From the NCBI RefSeq assembly GCF_024323335.1, contig NC_066581.1, positions 185,086,830-185,150,829 of the forward strand: a stretch of DNA of 64,000 bases, written 5' to 3'. The translations under genes were made by a program, and so were the position numbers. Below, piece after piece: positions 24,301 to 36,851 of the stretch. The notes below the pieces were generated by a model. That model was given only the letters and a program-made list of their open reading frames with translations. It searched no databases and was not told the DNA's origin. Within the stretch, counting starts at the first letter, position 1, and each line of letters starts with the position of its first letter. Source of the DNA: Lathyrus oleraceus. Taxonomy: Eukaryota; Streptophyta; Magnoliopsida; Fabales; Fabaceae.

Positions 24301-25732
24301 TGCATGGCCAATTTCCAACCAATTATTTTGTTGACTCAAGTCATTCAGCCTACCCTCTTGCACATGGTACTCCCTTCGTTGACTCTCAATCATAAGTGTC
24401 CATTCCCCATACTTTGACTAGTCATGTGGATCAAAGGTTTGGATTAGACGAAATCAGATCTGTCTGATCTTGAACAAGAGGATCAGAGAGAGTCAACCAT
24501 TGACTCTCTCCCTCTGTAGAGCCTTCTCATGCGTGGGCCTCGGAGATTTTAAGCTCTCTCTTCCATTGTTGTTCACACCCTCAGCATTGGCCCATTTATT
24601 TATTCATTTAGAGAATACACCCCCCATGTTTTTTTATTATTTTTATTTAATTAATTACTTAATTAACTATTAATTAGGATTTATCTATTTAATACTTAGG
24701 ATTAATTCAATTAAAATAATAATTAGGTTTTTTTATTATTTATTTGTTCATGATAATTTATTTATTTTATTTAATTGATTAATAAATTATAATAGCAATA
24801 TTTTAATTAATTAGGGTTATATCATTATTAAGGTTAATTAAATCATAAATTATGGGATAGAATCAGGGTTAATTCTTAGGGTTTTAAGGGATATTCAAAT
24901 AGGACAAAATAGGGATCGGGAATATATCTTATGACATCCAGTTTAATTCATTGGTGTTACCTTTAATTTCATTTTTGTATTATATTATCATATCATATTT
25001 AATATATTGTTATTAATAAAATTAAATGATATTTTCAAAATAAAAGAGGGATAAAAGCATGAGATACAATTTGGAATAAAACTAAGGGGTTATCAAAGGT
25101 TAAATTGCAATTTAAACCAGGGTGAAGGGGTTATTTCTAATACATAATTATGACTCTTAATTTATTTTCTTAAATAAATGAAAACAATTATTTTGCAAGG
25201 GATAAAGGGAAAAAATCAACTCAAACTCACTTCAAATCATAAGACCTCTACCCTGGCGTATTGAGGCATTTTTAATATCAAATACTTCTCTGCCCCTGAT
25301 ACGTGAGAATTTTTCAAGGGATAAAAACAACCAACCCACCAACATTTTCAAGAAGAACTACAGTACTCTGATCCCTCGCCTAATGCGAAGGTACGTAGGC
25401 ATAGAGTTGCAAACTCAAGCGAGTGCAGTCATAAAAAACACTTTTTTGGGTCTCTCCTCCATTTAAGTAAAAATACATTTCGTAAATAAATAAATAATTG
25501 AATAATCAACTAGGAAATAAGCAAATACATTAGGAACACATGCTAACCCTAGAATTGTAGGAGGATCCTATTTAGTACAATGGAGGTAAGGGGTGCCTAT
25601 TACCTTCCCCTTATTTAAGCGACTCCCGAACCTAGCCTCTCACCTTTAACTATTAGGTTTTATCATTATTTCCATGTTCCTTATGAACGAATAAAGGATG
25701 GTAGCGACTCTGTCATTTTTCCAGCCGCAACA
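21324..25732 (+). repeat. Ogre-type LTR A (about 4.4 kb)
   Basis: It starts TGTCGTACCC after a purine tract and ends GCCGCAACA just before a tRNA-Arg primer site. Length suits Ogre. The first part is duplicated in tandem: about 21324-22270 and 22275-23440 share the CCC-AAA-TTTGACC start, the GTCCCAT/GTCATNNG/GGTCATT region, the ACCTGGTCAAAC block and the TTAGGGTTTC(G/A)CATTGAAA end. No gene is seen; short open frames near 23990-24670 are not recognisable. Confidence 0.8.
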
Positions 25733-25734
25733 GC

Positions 25735-25752
25735 TGGCGACTCTGCTGGGGA
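25735..25752 (+). other. Primer binding site, tRNA-Arg type (Ogre)
   Basis: TGGCGACTCTGCTGGGGA, 2 bp after the LTR end; this is the Ogre-lineage tRNA-Arg primer site. Confidence 0.9.
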
Positions 25753-26586
25753 CTTCTTATACTTCCCTAAAGAGAGTCAATCCTAACCTCTGATTTTAGG
25801 GTTTTATGTGCTTCCTTGGTTTGCTTGCTTTTATTTATTTGTTTGCTTTACTGCTTCTCATTTTTTTATTTTATTTTATATTTTATGCTCCTTATTATTC
25901 TCTTATATTAAACTGTCATATCATTGGTTAGGATTGATACTATGTGAGAAGCTAAAACCCAGGCTTAAGAGAAAAAACAATAAGCTTAAGTAAGGGGTCG
26001 TCCTATCTTGGCCACTGGGGTCCTCATCCTGTGGGGTCTTTTATGACGATTCCGCCCAGAGTAGATCAATTCAAAAGATTTGTCATAAGAAGGTTAGCAC
26101 TTCTTCATGATGGAACTTTGAATTTGGTCCATGACTATAGAGACCTCTTCTAGAACACCCTCAAATCAGAGTGACCTTATGTTATCAACTCGCGAGGGTT
26201 GTTACTAAGGTCCCTCCTAGATGAGACTTATCCCGAAGGATTACTGTAGGAATACTTGATCCTTCTCATGGTAAAACAAGGGTATAATCCATGACTCTAT
26301 GGCTATTATCTTACCCAAAGCTTTATATCCTACAAGTGAGGGGATTAGATAGTCTAAACCTAGATATGACATATCATAAGGAACCTACCCTTAACTAGGT
26401 CATGCTTGCATATTAGCTTACATATTCTGAAACCCCATTTTGGTTTCCCATGCCAATCATTATCCATATGTGTAAGTAACCTTATTAAACAAGGTATCCT
26501 TATATTTGGCACTATCGTTAAACCCATATGTGGTTATATCTATTACTATCATAAACTTGTAGGGGTTTCCTTTCGCCTGTCATAAT
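25753..26586 (+). other. Ogre 5' untranslated region
   Basis: No gene seen. This leader sequence follows the primer site and is interrupted at 26586 by the Athila-lineage solo LTR; it resumes at 36852. Confidence 0.6.
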
Positions 26587-26891
26587 TGATGACACTGAAA
26601 TTCACCGTATTTTCGACTCCGATTTCGCATGCATTTTAGTAGTTTTATTGTCATTTTGTTGTGTTATTACTATGTTTCTCTTTGTTTTCAGGTTTTTACT
26701 TGAATCGGAGCCTCGATCGAGAAAAGGAGTGAAAAAGAGCTAAAAACCCTAAAATTCAGCATTTTGTACTTGTGGCTCCCACTGTGGCTGGCGCCATAGA
26801 CCCTGCCATGACGTGTCCTAGCTCAACTTCCCTCAACTGCCACGTTCCCCACTACTTCCACTAAGGCGCCTCAGATTGGCCTTGTGGTGGG

Positions 26892-28905
26892 TGTAACACC
26901 CTTCTAAAATACCCCAATATTTAATTAAAATAACAATATATCAATCAGAGTAATTATGCAATTAAGGGTGTCACACAATCATTTCACACCATTCACCATA
27001 ATAACTGTCATGCTCTTTTATTAATTCAAAACATAAAGCATTTGCACAATACGCAGCGGATAGAAATCAAATCAATCATGCCAAACATGTAACACATTAC
27101 ATGTAAAGTTATTCCACAAGGTAAAACATCCCATCCCGATGTTACATCTATCAGAGCATGACCCACTAAGGAGACTACACTAGACTCCAAGCACTAGCTT
27201 CTACTCAATCACTGCTCGTTACCTGAAAAATAGTTGTAAGGGTGAGTTCCTCAATCGATATAATAAGCATTATAAAATATCATGAAATGTTAAGTAAATT
27301 AACACATTGCATCACCCTAATCCTAACACATATTCAGCAACGACAATATCAACTCATAATCATCATCATCATCATACTCAAACTCAACACAACCATAAAA
27401 CACACGTATAATATTGGAATACATCCATTCATATTATACGCCATACATACATACATTATGCAATGAGACTCCATGCATGCGGTACCGACTATTCGTGAAC
27501 ATATAGTTCAACCTCACCGATCAAATCCAGATACGGCTACCAAGCTCACTAGTCCCACTCATTTGAGACCTAGTGACTCACTCACTAATTCCTCACCATG
27601 GGAATTAGCTACCACCCCAAGGGCTATGATATGCACGCTAATCACCTAGCATGCAAACATCAACAACAATCCATAATACTCACTCACTAATTCCTCACCA
27701 TGGGAATTAGCTACCACCATAAAGGCCACAATATGCAAGCTAAATCACTTAGTCATGCAAACATCAACAATCATCCACAATGGACATGTGCTCACACTCT
27801 AAGCCATAACAGTCCATTCATAATTTCATACATGATAGATACATTCACAATATTATGCAAATCATCATACATCATCAACATATTCACCACATAATCATAT
27901 CATGGCATACCACATAATCAATCACAGCATTAGCACACTCTACTAATACCTATACTACTCAAAACAACGGGAAATGATCCCTACTCTATCATACATCAGC
28001 TAAATTACATTACTCAGCTGAACAACCAAAAACTGCACCACAACAGCACAGGAAAATCACAATCCTGCCCATACGCGTACTGCCTAGTCCCATACGCGTA
28101 TGGCCCAATTCTCAGCCAATCCCATATGCGTACCACCTATCTCATACGCGTATGCTACGCGTACCACCTCCCCATACGCGTACCAACAGAGACCAAACCA
28201 CGTTCAAAACATCATCTTCCTCATCCATACGCGTATCGCCTAGTACCATACGCGTACCAGACCATCTCATACGCGTATTGCCTAGTGCCATACGCGTATG
28301 ACCAGAAACCAGATTTCCAGATCTGCTATGGTTTTCTCTGCTACGAGATCTCCCAATTCCAACCTCTTACAATCCAATTTTACACAGTAATCGTTCGTAT
28401 CATCTAACACGAATCATACCCTATTCAATTTCACCAATTCTAACATTTTCACATCTAATTCCTACGAATTCCTTTCAATCATAATCCAAATTTTTGTTCA
28501 TCCAATATTTCACAAATTTCATCATGCATCATTCTAATCAGGGACAAATCAATGGTCTATCACTACCCACTACATGTTATCCCATAATACCCATTAATCG
28601 ACGATAAACCCCCCTTACCTGAGTTAATCCGGCAATCCTTCAGCTTCAAGCTCTTCCTCTCTTCAACCCTTGTTCTCTTGCTCTTCTCTTTGCCCTTTTT
28701 CCACTGTTCTGTCTCTTTTTTCCTTTTCACGTGAAAATAAACCTTTTTACTAAATGGGACCTTTTCTAAATTCCAACTTTTATTCCAATAAAATAATAAC
28801 CCAATAATAATAATTCAAATAATAATATTCCAATTATTTAATTAAATTAATAAATATATTATTAACTTAAATTAAATAATTATCTTGTTTTATCGGGGTG
28901 TTACA
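26892..28905 (-). repeat. 3' LTR of Tekay element
   Basis: Starts TGTAACACCC and ends GGTGTTACA on the + strand; the termini form an inverted repeat TGTAACACC/GGTGTTACA. Ten copies of a CATACGCGTATG-type palindrome lie at 28070-28300. I found no clear TATA box close by. Confidence 0.94.
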
Positions 28906-28925
28906 ACTCTCCCCCACTAAAAGAG
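28906..28925 (-). other. Polypurine tract of Tekay element
   Basis: The minus strand reads CTCTTTTAGTGGGGGAGAGT, directly abutting the 3' LTR, 22 bp after the gag-pol stop. Confidence 0.88.
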
Positions 28926-28947
28926 TTTTCGTCCTCGAAAACATACC

Positions 28948-31900
28948 TCAAACGAATAACTCTGGATAAGACTCCTTCATCTGACTCTCAAGTTCCCAAG
29001 TCACATTGCCACCTGCTGGTCCTCCCCAAGCTACCTTTACCAAAGCAATCTCTTTACCCCGCAACTGCTTCAACTCTCGATCCTCAATCCTCATAGGTGA
29101 TGTTTCAATAGTCAGGTTATCTCTCACCTGGACATCATCCACTTGGACCACATGCGACGGATCATGAATGTACCTCCTCAACTGAGACACATGAAAAACC
29201 TCATGCAAATTCGCAAGTGACGGCGGTAAAGCGATACGATAGGCTACCTCTCCTATCCTCTCCAAAATCTGATAAGGACCAATAAATCGAGGTGTCAACT
29301 TCTTCGACTTCAAGGCTCGACCAACCCCAGTTATCGGAGTAACACGCAGAAACACATGGTCTCCCTCTTGAAACTCAAGTGACTTCCTCCTCTTGTCGTG
29401 ATAACTCTTCTGACGACTCTGAGCAATCCTCATCTTCTCCTGAATCATCTTAATCTTTTCCGTAGTTTGTTGAACAATCTCCGGTCCAACCACCGCACTC
29501 TCACCGGACTCATACCAACATAACGGTGTCCGACATCTCCTACCATACAAAGCTTCAAACGGTGCTATACCAATGCTCGAATGAAAACTATTGTTGTAGG
29601 TAAACTCAATCAAAGGTAAATAACTATCCCAAGCACCTCCCTTTTCCAAAACACAAGCCCTCAAAAGATCCTCCAGTGACTGAATCGTCCTCTCAGTCTG
29701 ACCATCAGTCTGTGGATGATATGCAGAACTCAATCTCAGCTTAGTTCCCAGAGCCCTCTGCAAACCTTCCCAGAACTTCGATGTAAATCTAGGATCTCTG
29801 TCCAAAACAATACTCGACGGAATACCATGCAAACTTACAATCTTCTCAATATACAACTCAGCTAATCTCTCTAACGGATAATCCATTCTGATCGGAATGA
29901 AATGAGCCGATTTCGTCAATCTATCAACAATCACCCAAATAGCTTCAAAATTCTTAATTGTCCTCGGTAAACCAGAAACAAAATCCATACTGATACTATC
30001 CCACTTCCACTCTGGAATAGCCAACGGTTGCATTAGCCCAGACGGCTTCTGATGCTCAATCTTTGACTTCTGACAAGTCAAACAAGAATAAACAAAACTC
30101 GCAATTTCTCTTTTCATTCCCGGCCACCAAAATAACTTTTTCAAATCATGATACATCTCCGTAGCCCCAGGATGAATACTCAGGCCACTACGATGTCCTT
30201 CCTCAAGAATACTCTTCTTAAGTTCGGTAACATCCGGAATACACACCCGATTACCAAATTTCAAAACACCATTCTCATCAACTCTGAATTCACCACCTTG
30301 ACCTTGATTCACTAGAGTCAACTTATCAACCAAAAGCACATCAGATTTCTGACCCTCTCTAATCTCATCCAGAATACCACTCGTTAACTTCAACATTCCC
30401 AATTTAACACTATTGTGAGTACTCTCACACACCAAACTCAAGTCTCTGAACTGCTCAATTAAATCCAATTCCTTAACCATTAACATAGACATATGCAATG
30501 ATTTCCGACTCAATGCATCAGCTACTACGTTTGCTTTACCCGGATGGTAATTCAAACCAAAGTCATAATCCTTCAGAAACTCTAACCATCTCCTCTGTCT
30601 CATATTCAGCTCTTTCTGATCAAACAAATACTTTAAACTTTTATGGTCACTGAAAACCTCAAATCTTGACCCGTACAAGTAATGCCTCCATAACTTCAGA
30701 ACAAATACCACAGCTGCCAACTCTAAATCGTGTGTCGGATAGTTCCTCTCATGAACCTTCAGTTGTCTCGAAGCATAACCTACAACCTGCTTATTCTGCA
30801 TCAAAACACCACCCAAACCCAACAATGAAGCATCACAGTAAACCTCAAATAATTCCGACGGACTTGGTAATATCAGAATAGGAGCAGTAGTTAACCTTCT
30901 CTTTAACTCTTGGAAACCTTCTTCACATCTTGAGTCCCAAACAAACGCTTGCCCCTCTCTAGTCAACATCGTCAACGGTAACGCCAACTTAGAAAATCCC
31001 TCAATGAACTTCCTATAATAACCTGCAAGTCCAAGAAAACTCCTTATCTCAGAAACTGACTTCGGAGCTTCCCACTTAGATACCGCTTCTATCTTAGAAG
31101 GATCAACAGCAACACCATCTCTTGAAATCACATGACCAAGAAAACTAACCTCTTCTAACCAAAATTCACATTTAGACAGCTTAGCAAATAACTTCTTTTC
31201 TCGTAGAACTCCTAAAACCACTCTCAAATGCTCAGCATGCTCTTCTTCAGATTTCGAATACACCAAAATATCATCAATAAACACCACAACAAATTGGTCT
31301 AGATACGGATGGAAAATCCTATTCATATACTCCATAAATATTCCAGGCGCATTAGTCACACCAAAAGGCATCACAGAATACTCATAATGTCCATACCTTG
31401 TTCTGAAAGCAGTCTTCTGAATATCCTCAGTTTTCACACGTATTTGATGATACCCAGATCTCAAATCTATTTTGCTGAACACACTCGCACCAACCAACTG
31501 ATCCATCAAATCATCAATCCTCGGCAAAGGATATTGATTCTTGATCGTCACTTTATTCAGTTGCCTGTAGTCCACACACAACCTCATAGTACCTTCTTTC
31601 TTCTTAACCAATAACACTGGCGCACCCCACGGTGACACGCTCGGACGAATAAATTTCTTATCCAACAGATCTTCCAGCTGACTCTTCAATTCAGTTAACT
31701 CAACAGCAGACATACGGTACGGAGCCATCGATATCGGCCTAGTACCCGGTACCAAATCAATCGAGAACTCAACTTCACGCTCTGGCGGCAATTCATTCAC
31801 TTCTTCAGGAAACACATCAGGGAAATCACACACCACGGCTAGATCGCAAATCACCAGTTTATCTTTAGCCTCCAAAGTCGCTAACAGCATAAACAACTCT

Positions 31901-33318
31901 GCCCCATCTGCTACTGCCTCCTTCACCTGCCTTGCAGATAGAAACAAACTCTTTCCTTCCTCAATCTCAGGAAAGGTCACCGTCTTATCAAAACAGTTGA
32001 TATAAACTCGGTTAAACACCAACCAGTTCATACCCAGGATAACATCCATCTGCACTAGTGGAAGACACACGAGGTCCATTCCAAAGTCTCTACCAAAAAT
32101 ACTCAAAGGACAATTTAAACAAACTGAAGTAGTAGTCACTGAACCCTTCGCAGGAGTATCAATCACCATACTACCATGCATCTCAGATATCTCTAATTTA
32201 AGTTTCACAGCACAATCCAAAGATATAAAGGAATGAGTCGCACCTGTGTCAATAATAGCTACAAGAGGAAAGCCATTAATATAACACGTACCTCGGATCA
32301 AACGATCATCTGCAAAAGTCTCAGAACCCGATAAAGCAAAGACCTTGCCTCCCGACTGGTTCTCTCTCTTCGGCTTAGGACACTGTGGACTGATATGACC
32401 CACCTCTCCACAGTTGAAACAAGTCACAGTCTTCAACCGGCAATCTGCAGCCAAGTGACCACCTTTTCCACACTTGTAACACTTCTTCTCAGTACTAGTA
32501 CACTCATGGATACGATGTCCAGCCTGACCACATCTGAAACACTTAGCAGGGGCACTGGAGTCTCCCCCACTAGGTCTCCTCATCCCACTCTGTCTTTGGA
32601 AACCTTTGCCAACTGCATACGGTTTCCCACGATCATTCTGATTCTTGCCTTTCCTATCAACCCTTTGCTGATAGCTCTCCGCTCTAGCCTTGGTATCTTG
32701 TTCAAAAATCCTGCAACAGTCCACCAAGTCAGAAAACACTCTAATCCGCTGATACCCAATAGCCTGCTTGATCTCGGGGCGTAACCCGTTCTCAAACTTC
32801 ACACATTTTGAGAATTCCCCAGTAGCCTCATCATAGGGAGTGTAATACTTCGACAGCTCTGTGAACTTAGCAGCATACTCAGTAACAGACCGGTTGCCCT
32901 GCTTCAATTCCAAGAACTCTATCTCTTTCTTTCCTCTGACATCCTCTGGAAAGTACTTCCTCAGGAATCTCTCTCTGAACACCGCCCAAGTGATCTCAGC
33001 ACCCCCAGCAGCTTCCAACTCAGTGCGGGCAGCAACCCACCAATCATTTGCTTCCTCTGACAGCATATGCGTACCGAACCTGACCTTCTGGTTTTCGGCA
33101 CACTCCGTCACTCGGAAGATCCTCTCGATCTCCTTCAACCACTTCTGAGCACCATCTGGATCGTATGCTCCCTTGAACATTGGAGAATTGTTCTTCTGGA
33201 ACTCACTCAGTTGACGAGCAGCTCCCATTCCCATAACATTCGGATTCCCTCCAAGTACTCCAGCTAGCATACCCAGAGCCTCAGCAATCGCAGCATCGTC
33301 TCTACCTCTTCCAGCCAT
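28948..33318 (-). CDS. gag-pol: Tekay gag-pol polyprotein, intact, 1456 aa
   Basis: One open frame encodes every chromovirus domain. Gag spans about residues 40-215. Three CCHC zinc knuckles lie at 260-273, 280-293 and 300-313. Protease has IIDTGATHS (Asp 357). RT at about 540-720 has catalytic FIDD (682-683). RNase H starts near 825 with VYCDAS. Integrase has an H-H-C-C finger (H1049, H1057, C1079, C1082) and catalytic D1112, D1173 and E1209, with the D-35-E spacing intact. A GPY motif lies near 1347. The C-terminus (about 1418-1456, [12 protein letters not shown] and VTWELES) resembles the Tekay chromodomain, thought to steer integration to heterochromatin. The chosen ATG begins [11 protein letters not shown], about 105 bp after the primer site. 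No stop or frameshift is seen, so protein function is plausible. Transcription should start in the right LTR. Confidence 0.96.
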   Translation of the reverse strand: MAGRGRDDAAIAEALGMLAGVLGGNPNVMGMGAARQLSEFQKNNSPMFKGAYDPDGAQKWLKEIERIFRVTECAENQKVRFGTHMLSEEANDWWVAARTELEAAGGAEITWAVFRERFLRKYFPEDVRGKKEIEFLELKQGNRSVTEYAAKFTELSKYYTPYDEATGEFSKCVKFENGLRPEIKQAIGYQRIRVFSDLVDCCRIFEQDTKARAESYQQRVDRKGKNQNDRGKPYAVGKGFQRQSGMRRPSGGDSSAPAKCFRCGQAGHRIHECTSTEKKCYKCGKGGHLAADCRLKTVTCFNCGEVGHISPQCPKPKRENQSGGKVFALSGSETFADDRLIRGTCYINGFPLVAIIDTGATHSFISLDCAVKLKLEISEMHGSMVIDTPAKGSVTTTSVCLNCPLSIFGRDFGMDLVCLPLVQMDVILGMNWLVFNRVYINCFDKTVTFPEIEEGKSLFLSARQVKEAVADGAELFMLLATLEAKDKLVICDLAVVCDFPDVFPEEVNELPPEREVEFSIDLVPGTRPISMAPYRMSAVELTELKSQLEDLLDKKFIRPSVSPWGAPVLLVKKKEGTMRLCVDYRQLNKVTIKNQYPLPRIDDLMDQLVGASVFSKIDLRSGYHQIRVKTEDIQKTAFRTRYGHYEYSVMPFGVTNAPGIFMEYMNRIFHPYLDQFVVVFIDDILVYSKSEEEHAEHLRVVLGVLREKKLFAKLSKCEFWLEEVSFLGHVISRDGVAVDPSKIEAVSKWEAPKSVSEIRSFLGLAGYYRKFIEGFSKLALPLTMLTREGQAFVWDSRCEEGFQELKRRLTTAPILILPSPSELFEVYCDASLLGLGGVLMQNKQVVGYASRQLKVHERNYPTHDLELAAVVFVLKLWRHYLYGSRFEVFSDHKSLKYLFDQKELNMRQRRWLEFLKDYDFGLNYHPGKANVVADALSRKSLHMSMLMVKELDLIEQFRDLSLVCESTHNSVKLGMLKLTSGILDEIREGQKSDVLLVDKLTLVNQGQGGEFRVDENGVLKFGNRVCIPDVTELKKSILEEGHRSGLSIHPGATEMYHDLKKLFWWPGMKREIASFVYSCLTCQKSKIEHQKPSGLMQPLAIPEWKWDSISMDFVSGLPRTIKNFEAIWVIVDRLTKSAHFIPIRMDYPLERLAELYIEKIVSLHGIPSSIVLDRDPRFTSKFWEGLQRALGTKLRLSSAYHPQTDGQTERTIQSLEDLLRACVLEKGGAWDSYLPLIEFTYNNSFHSSIGIAPFEALYGRRCRTPLCWYESGESAVVGPEIVQQTTEKIKMIQEKMRIAQSRQKSYHDKRRKSLEFQEGDHVFLRVTPITGVGRALKSKKLTPRFIGPYQILERIGEVAYRIALPPSLANLHEVFHVSQLRRYIHDPSHVVQVDDVQVRDNLTIETSPMRIEDRELKQLRGKEIALVKVAWGGPAGGNVTWELESQMKESYPELFV

Positions 33319-33424
33319 CTCTATTCTGAAAATCCAACAAGCTAAAACAATAAGTACTGATAGGGTTACACAACACCTATCCCGTACAGGGGAACAGAAT
33401 AATTACGACTCGACTCGACCAACT

Positions 33425-33437
33425 ATGCTCTGATACC
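33425..33437 (-). other. Primer binding site of Tekay element, tRNA-iMet type
   Basis: The minus strand reads TGGTATCAGAGCA, 5 bp from the 5' LTR. Confidence 0.92.
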
Positions 33438-33442
33438 ACTAA

Positions 33443-35456
33443 TGTAACACCCTTCTAAAATACCCCAATATTTAATTAAAATAACAATATATCAATCAGA
33501 GTAATTATGCAATTAAGGGTGTCACACAATCATTTCACACCATTCACCATAATAACTGTCATGCTCTTTTATTAATTCAAAACATAAAGCATTTGCACAA
33601 TACGCAGCGGATAGAAATCAAATCAATCATGCCAAACATGTAACACATTACATGTAAAGTTATTCCACAAGGTAAAACATCCCATCCCGATGTTACATCT
33701 ATCAGAGCATGACCCACTAAGGAGACTACACTAGACTCCAAGCACTGGCTTCTACTCAATCACTGCTCGTTACCTGAAAAATAGTTGTAAGGGTGAGTTC
33801 CTCAATCGATATAATAAGCATTATAAAATATCATGAAATGTTAAGTAAATTAACACATTGCATCACCCTAATCCTAACACATATTCAACAACGACAATAT
33901 CAACTCATAATCATCATCATCATCATACTCAAACTCAACACAACCATAAAACATACGTATAATATTGGAATACATCCATTCATATTATACGCCATACATA
34001 CATACATTATGCAATGAGACTCCATGCATGCGGTACCGACTATTCGTGAACATATAGTTCAACCTCACCGATCAAATCCAGATACGGCTACCAAGCTCAC
34101 TAGTCCCACTCATTTGAGACCTAGTGACTCACTCACTAATTCCTCACCATGGGAATTAGCTACCACCCCAAGGGCTATGATATGCACGCTAATCACCTAG
34201 CATGCAAACATCAACAACAATCCATAATACTCACTCACTAATTCCTCACCATGGGAATTAGCTACCACCATAAAGGCCACAATATGCAAGCTAAATCACT
34301 TAGTCATGCAAACATCAACAATCATCCACAATGGACATGTGCTCACACTCTAAGCCATAATAGTCCATTCATAATTTCATACATGATAGATACATTCACA
34401 ACATTATGCATATCATCATACATCATCAACATATTCACCACATAATCATATCATGGCATACCACATAATCAATCACAGCATTAGCACACTCTACTAATAC
34501 CTATACTACTCAAAACAACGGGAAATGATCCCTACTCTATCATACATCAGCTAAATTACATTACTCAGCTGAACAACCAAAAACTGCACCACAACAGCAC
34601 AGGAAAATTACAATCCTGCCCATACGCGTACTGCCTAGTCCCATACACGTATGGCCCAATTCTCAGCCAATCCCATACGCGTACCACCTATCTCATACGC
34701 GTATGCTACGTGTACCACCTCCCTATACGCGTGCCAACAGAGACCAAGCCACGTTCAAAACATCATTTTCCTCATCCATACGCGTATCGCCTAGTACCAT
34801 ACGCGTACCAGACCATCTCATACGCGTATTGCCTAGTGCCATACGCGTATGACCAGAAACCAGATTTCCAGATCTGCTATGGTTTTCTCTGCTACGAGAT
34901 CTCCCAATTCCAACCTCTTACAATCCAATTTTACACAGTAATCGTTCGTATCATCTAACACGAATCATACCCTATTCAATTTCACCAATTCTAACATTTT
35001 CACATCTAATTCCTACGAATTCCTTTCAATCATAATCCAAATTTTTGTTCATCCAATATTTCACAAATTTCATCATGCATCATTCTAATCAGGGACAAAT
35101 CAATGGTCTATCACTACCCACTACATGTTATCCCATAATACCCATTAATCGACGATAAACCCCCCTACCCGGAGTTAATCCGGCAATCCTTCAGCTTCAA
35201 GCTCTTCCTCTCTTCAACCCTTGTTCTCTTGCTCTTCTCTTTGCCCTTTTTCCACTGTTCTGTCTCTTTTTTCCTTTTCACGTGAAAATAAACCTTTTTA
35301 CTAAATGGGACCTTTTCTAAATTCCAACTTTTATTCCAATAAAATAATAACCCAATAATAATAATTCCAATAATAATATTCCAATTATTTAATTAAATTA
35401 ATAAATATATTATTAACTTAAATTAAATAATTATCTTGTTTTATCGGGGTGTTACA
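33443..35456 (-). repeat. 5' LTR of Tekay element
   Basis: Near-identical to 26892-28905. The palindrome array is at 34621-34851. Compared with the left LTR, several array units show C-to-T or G-to-A changes at CpG. Confidence 0.94.
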
Positions 35457-35567
35457 GTGGGCGCCATGGCCTTGTGGCGAGCGCCACAAGAGGAAAAGTT
35501 TTCCCTCCCATTTTCAAGTTGAAGGGCATCCTTGTCATTTCCATCATTTTACTCTCCTATAAATAGA

Positions 35568-35575
35568 GACTCGAA
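35568..35575 (+). promoter_or_regulatory. TATA box of Athila-lineage solo LTR
   Basis: TATAAATA at 35568-35575, about 80 bp after the last GGCGCC/GCGCCAC palindrome (35482-35487). The upstream half of the cluster is now over 8 kb away because of the Tekay insertion. Confidence 0.65.
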
Positions 35576-35834
35576 TTCACTTGTTTAATCATCCAAACTT
35601 AGAGCAGAGGCAAACTTAGAGCAAACTTTGTTTCACTTAGGCATATATTCAGTATTTTAAAGTGGTAATCGCTTCGCATTGGGGTGTTACCACAATTATG
35701 TAATCGAGTTTTGTGATCGAGTCTGTAATCGAGTTTGGAGCACTTTGGAAGGAAGTTAATCCTGCCGCCATTTTCATTTCCGCTTTGCATTTTATTCAAC
35801 CCTCCGATTGGAGCAGGTTTTTATTACTTTGCCT

Positions 35835-36062
35835 TTATCTATTTTATTTTACCGCACTATCTTTACTTTATTTATTTCTCGCACTGTCTTTACTTTATTT
35901 ATTTCTCGCACTCGCTTTACTTTATTTATTTCTCGCACTCGCGCTTTACTTTATTTATTTCTCGCACTCGCTTTACTTTATTTATTTTCCGCACTCGCAC
36001 TACTTTATTTACTTTCCGCACTCGCACTACTTTATTTACTTTCCGCACTCGCACTACTTTTA
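35835..36062 (+). repeat. 27-bp tandem repeat in solo LTR
   Basis: About eight copies of TTTACTTTATTTATTTCTCGCACTCGC-like units (written in parts: TTTACTTTATTTATTT plus CTCGCACTCGC), later copies with TTTCCGCACTCGCACTAC. The unit length is a multiple of three and lacks stops, so all three forward frames stay open (35713-36101); this is not evidence for a protein. Confidence 0.85.
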
Positions 36063-36851
36063 TTTAAATTAATGCACCTTTACTTTACCATGTCTAACTA
36101 AATCTATAAGGTTAGAATGTAAGGATTGTAATTGAACCGATAATCCGTACAATTGTTCGTAGAAACACTTAAGGGCTATTTTAACTTTCAACTTAAGTTT
36201 TCCCGCACTTAATTTCCGTTGGGTAAGATCGAAAGCTGTCCAACGTCTATTTAAACTTAATTGTTTTTAACTATTTCAAAAATAGCGAAAGCGCTTTGTT
36301 TAGTTCATTAGGAGTTTTTAACTTAAGAAGAAAAGAGATTTTAAAACTATTTTCGGACGCGTTTATATGTTTAGAGTATGGTTCGTGAGAACCTCTTTTG
36401 GTTAAGAAATCCAGGTTAAAATACTTTTCAACTTAGTCAAGATACTATATTTCTTAAAAATAGGTTTACTACTCTAACGCAATGCGCGCCTTTTTATAAG
36501 TGACAATAAGAGGGTTTGATTAGGGAGTACAACTCAGTTCTGAATACGCGAAAGTGACAGTTCCTGTTAAATAAGTTCTTTTCAAAGTAGGAAACACTGC
36601 CCATAAGTAGTTCTATTAGCAAGTACCTGGATTATTAATTGATTATGTGAATTACATTCGACTCTGTCTTTATTAATTGAACCTTATTTAATACTTTACT
36701 TTTCATTGCACACTCTAAAAACACATATTTTAATTGCCTTTGATAAACACCATAACAATAGATAACGATAGATTGACACTTGGTCTCTGTGGATTCGACA
36801 ATCTTTTATATCACTCTGACACGTTCGTATACTTGCGAAAAGCACGCATCA

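Larger units (their letters stand above)
26892..35456 (-). mobile_element. Complete Tekay/Del chromovirus
   Basis: LTRs are of identical length (2014 bp). TSD GTGGG lies at 26887-26891 and 35457-35461. On the minus strand: 5' LTR (right), tRNA-iMet primer site, one uninterrupted gag-pol ORF, polypurine tract, 3' LTR (left). The two LTRs differ at about 15 positions by hand comparison, so it is among the youngest insertions here. It sits inside the GGCGCC cluster of the Athila-lineage solo LTR. All expected parts are present, so it could be an autonomous element. Confidence 0.95.
26587..36851 (+). mobile_element. Athila-lineage solo LTR, split by Tekay element
   Basis: The pieces 26587-26891 and 35462-36851 form one LTR of about 1.7 kb, starting TGATGACACTGAAATTCACCG-like sequence and ending CGCATCA. 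ATAAT is duplicated on both sides (26582-26586, 36852-36856). The start resembles the LTR of the minus-strand Athila element (TGATGACGCGAAAAT), which supports the lineage. No internal region is left, hence a solo LTR. It contains a GGCGCC-rich cluster, a TATA box and a 27-bp tandem repeat. Confidence 0.85.

Noticed and set aside
28070..28300. CRISPR-like array of CATACGCGTATG repeats with spacers
   Set aside because: Units are only about 12 bp, spacing is irregular, and the array lies inside the LTR of a plant retrotransposon and is repeated in the partner LTR.
30666..33267. Open frames on the + strand opposite the Tekay gag-pol
   Set aside because: Shadows of the intact minus-strand ORF with no recognisable domains.
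35713..36101. Protein of about 100-120 residues rich in Leu, Phe and Tyr
   Set aside because: Open in all three frames because of a stop-free 27-bp tandem repeat inside an LTR; no protein signal.
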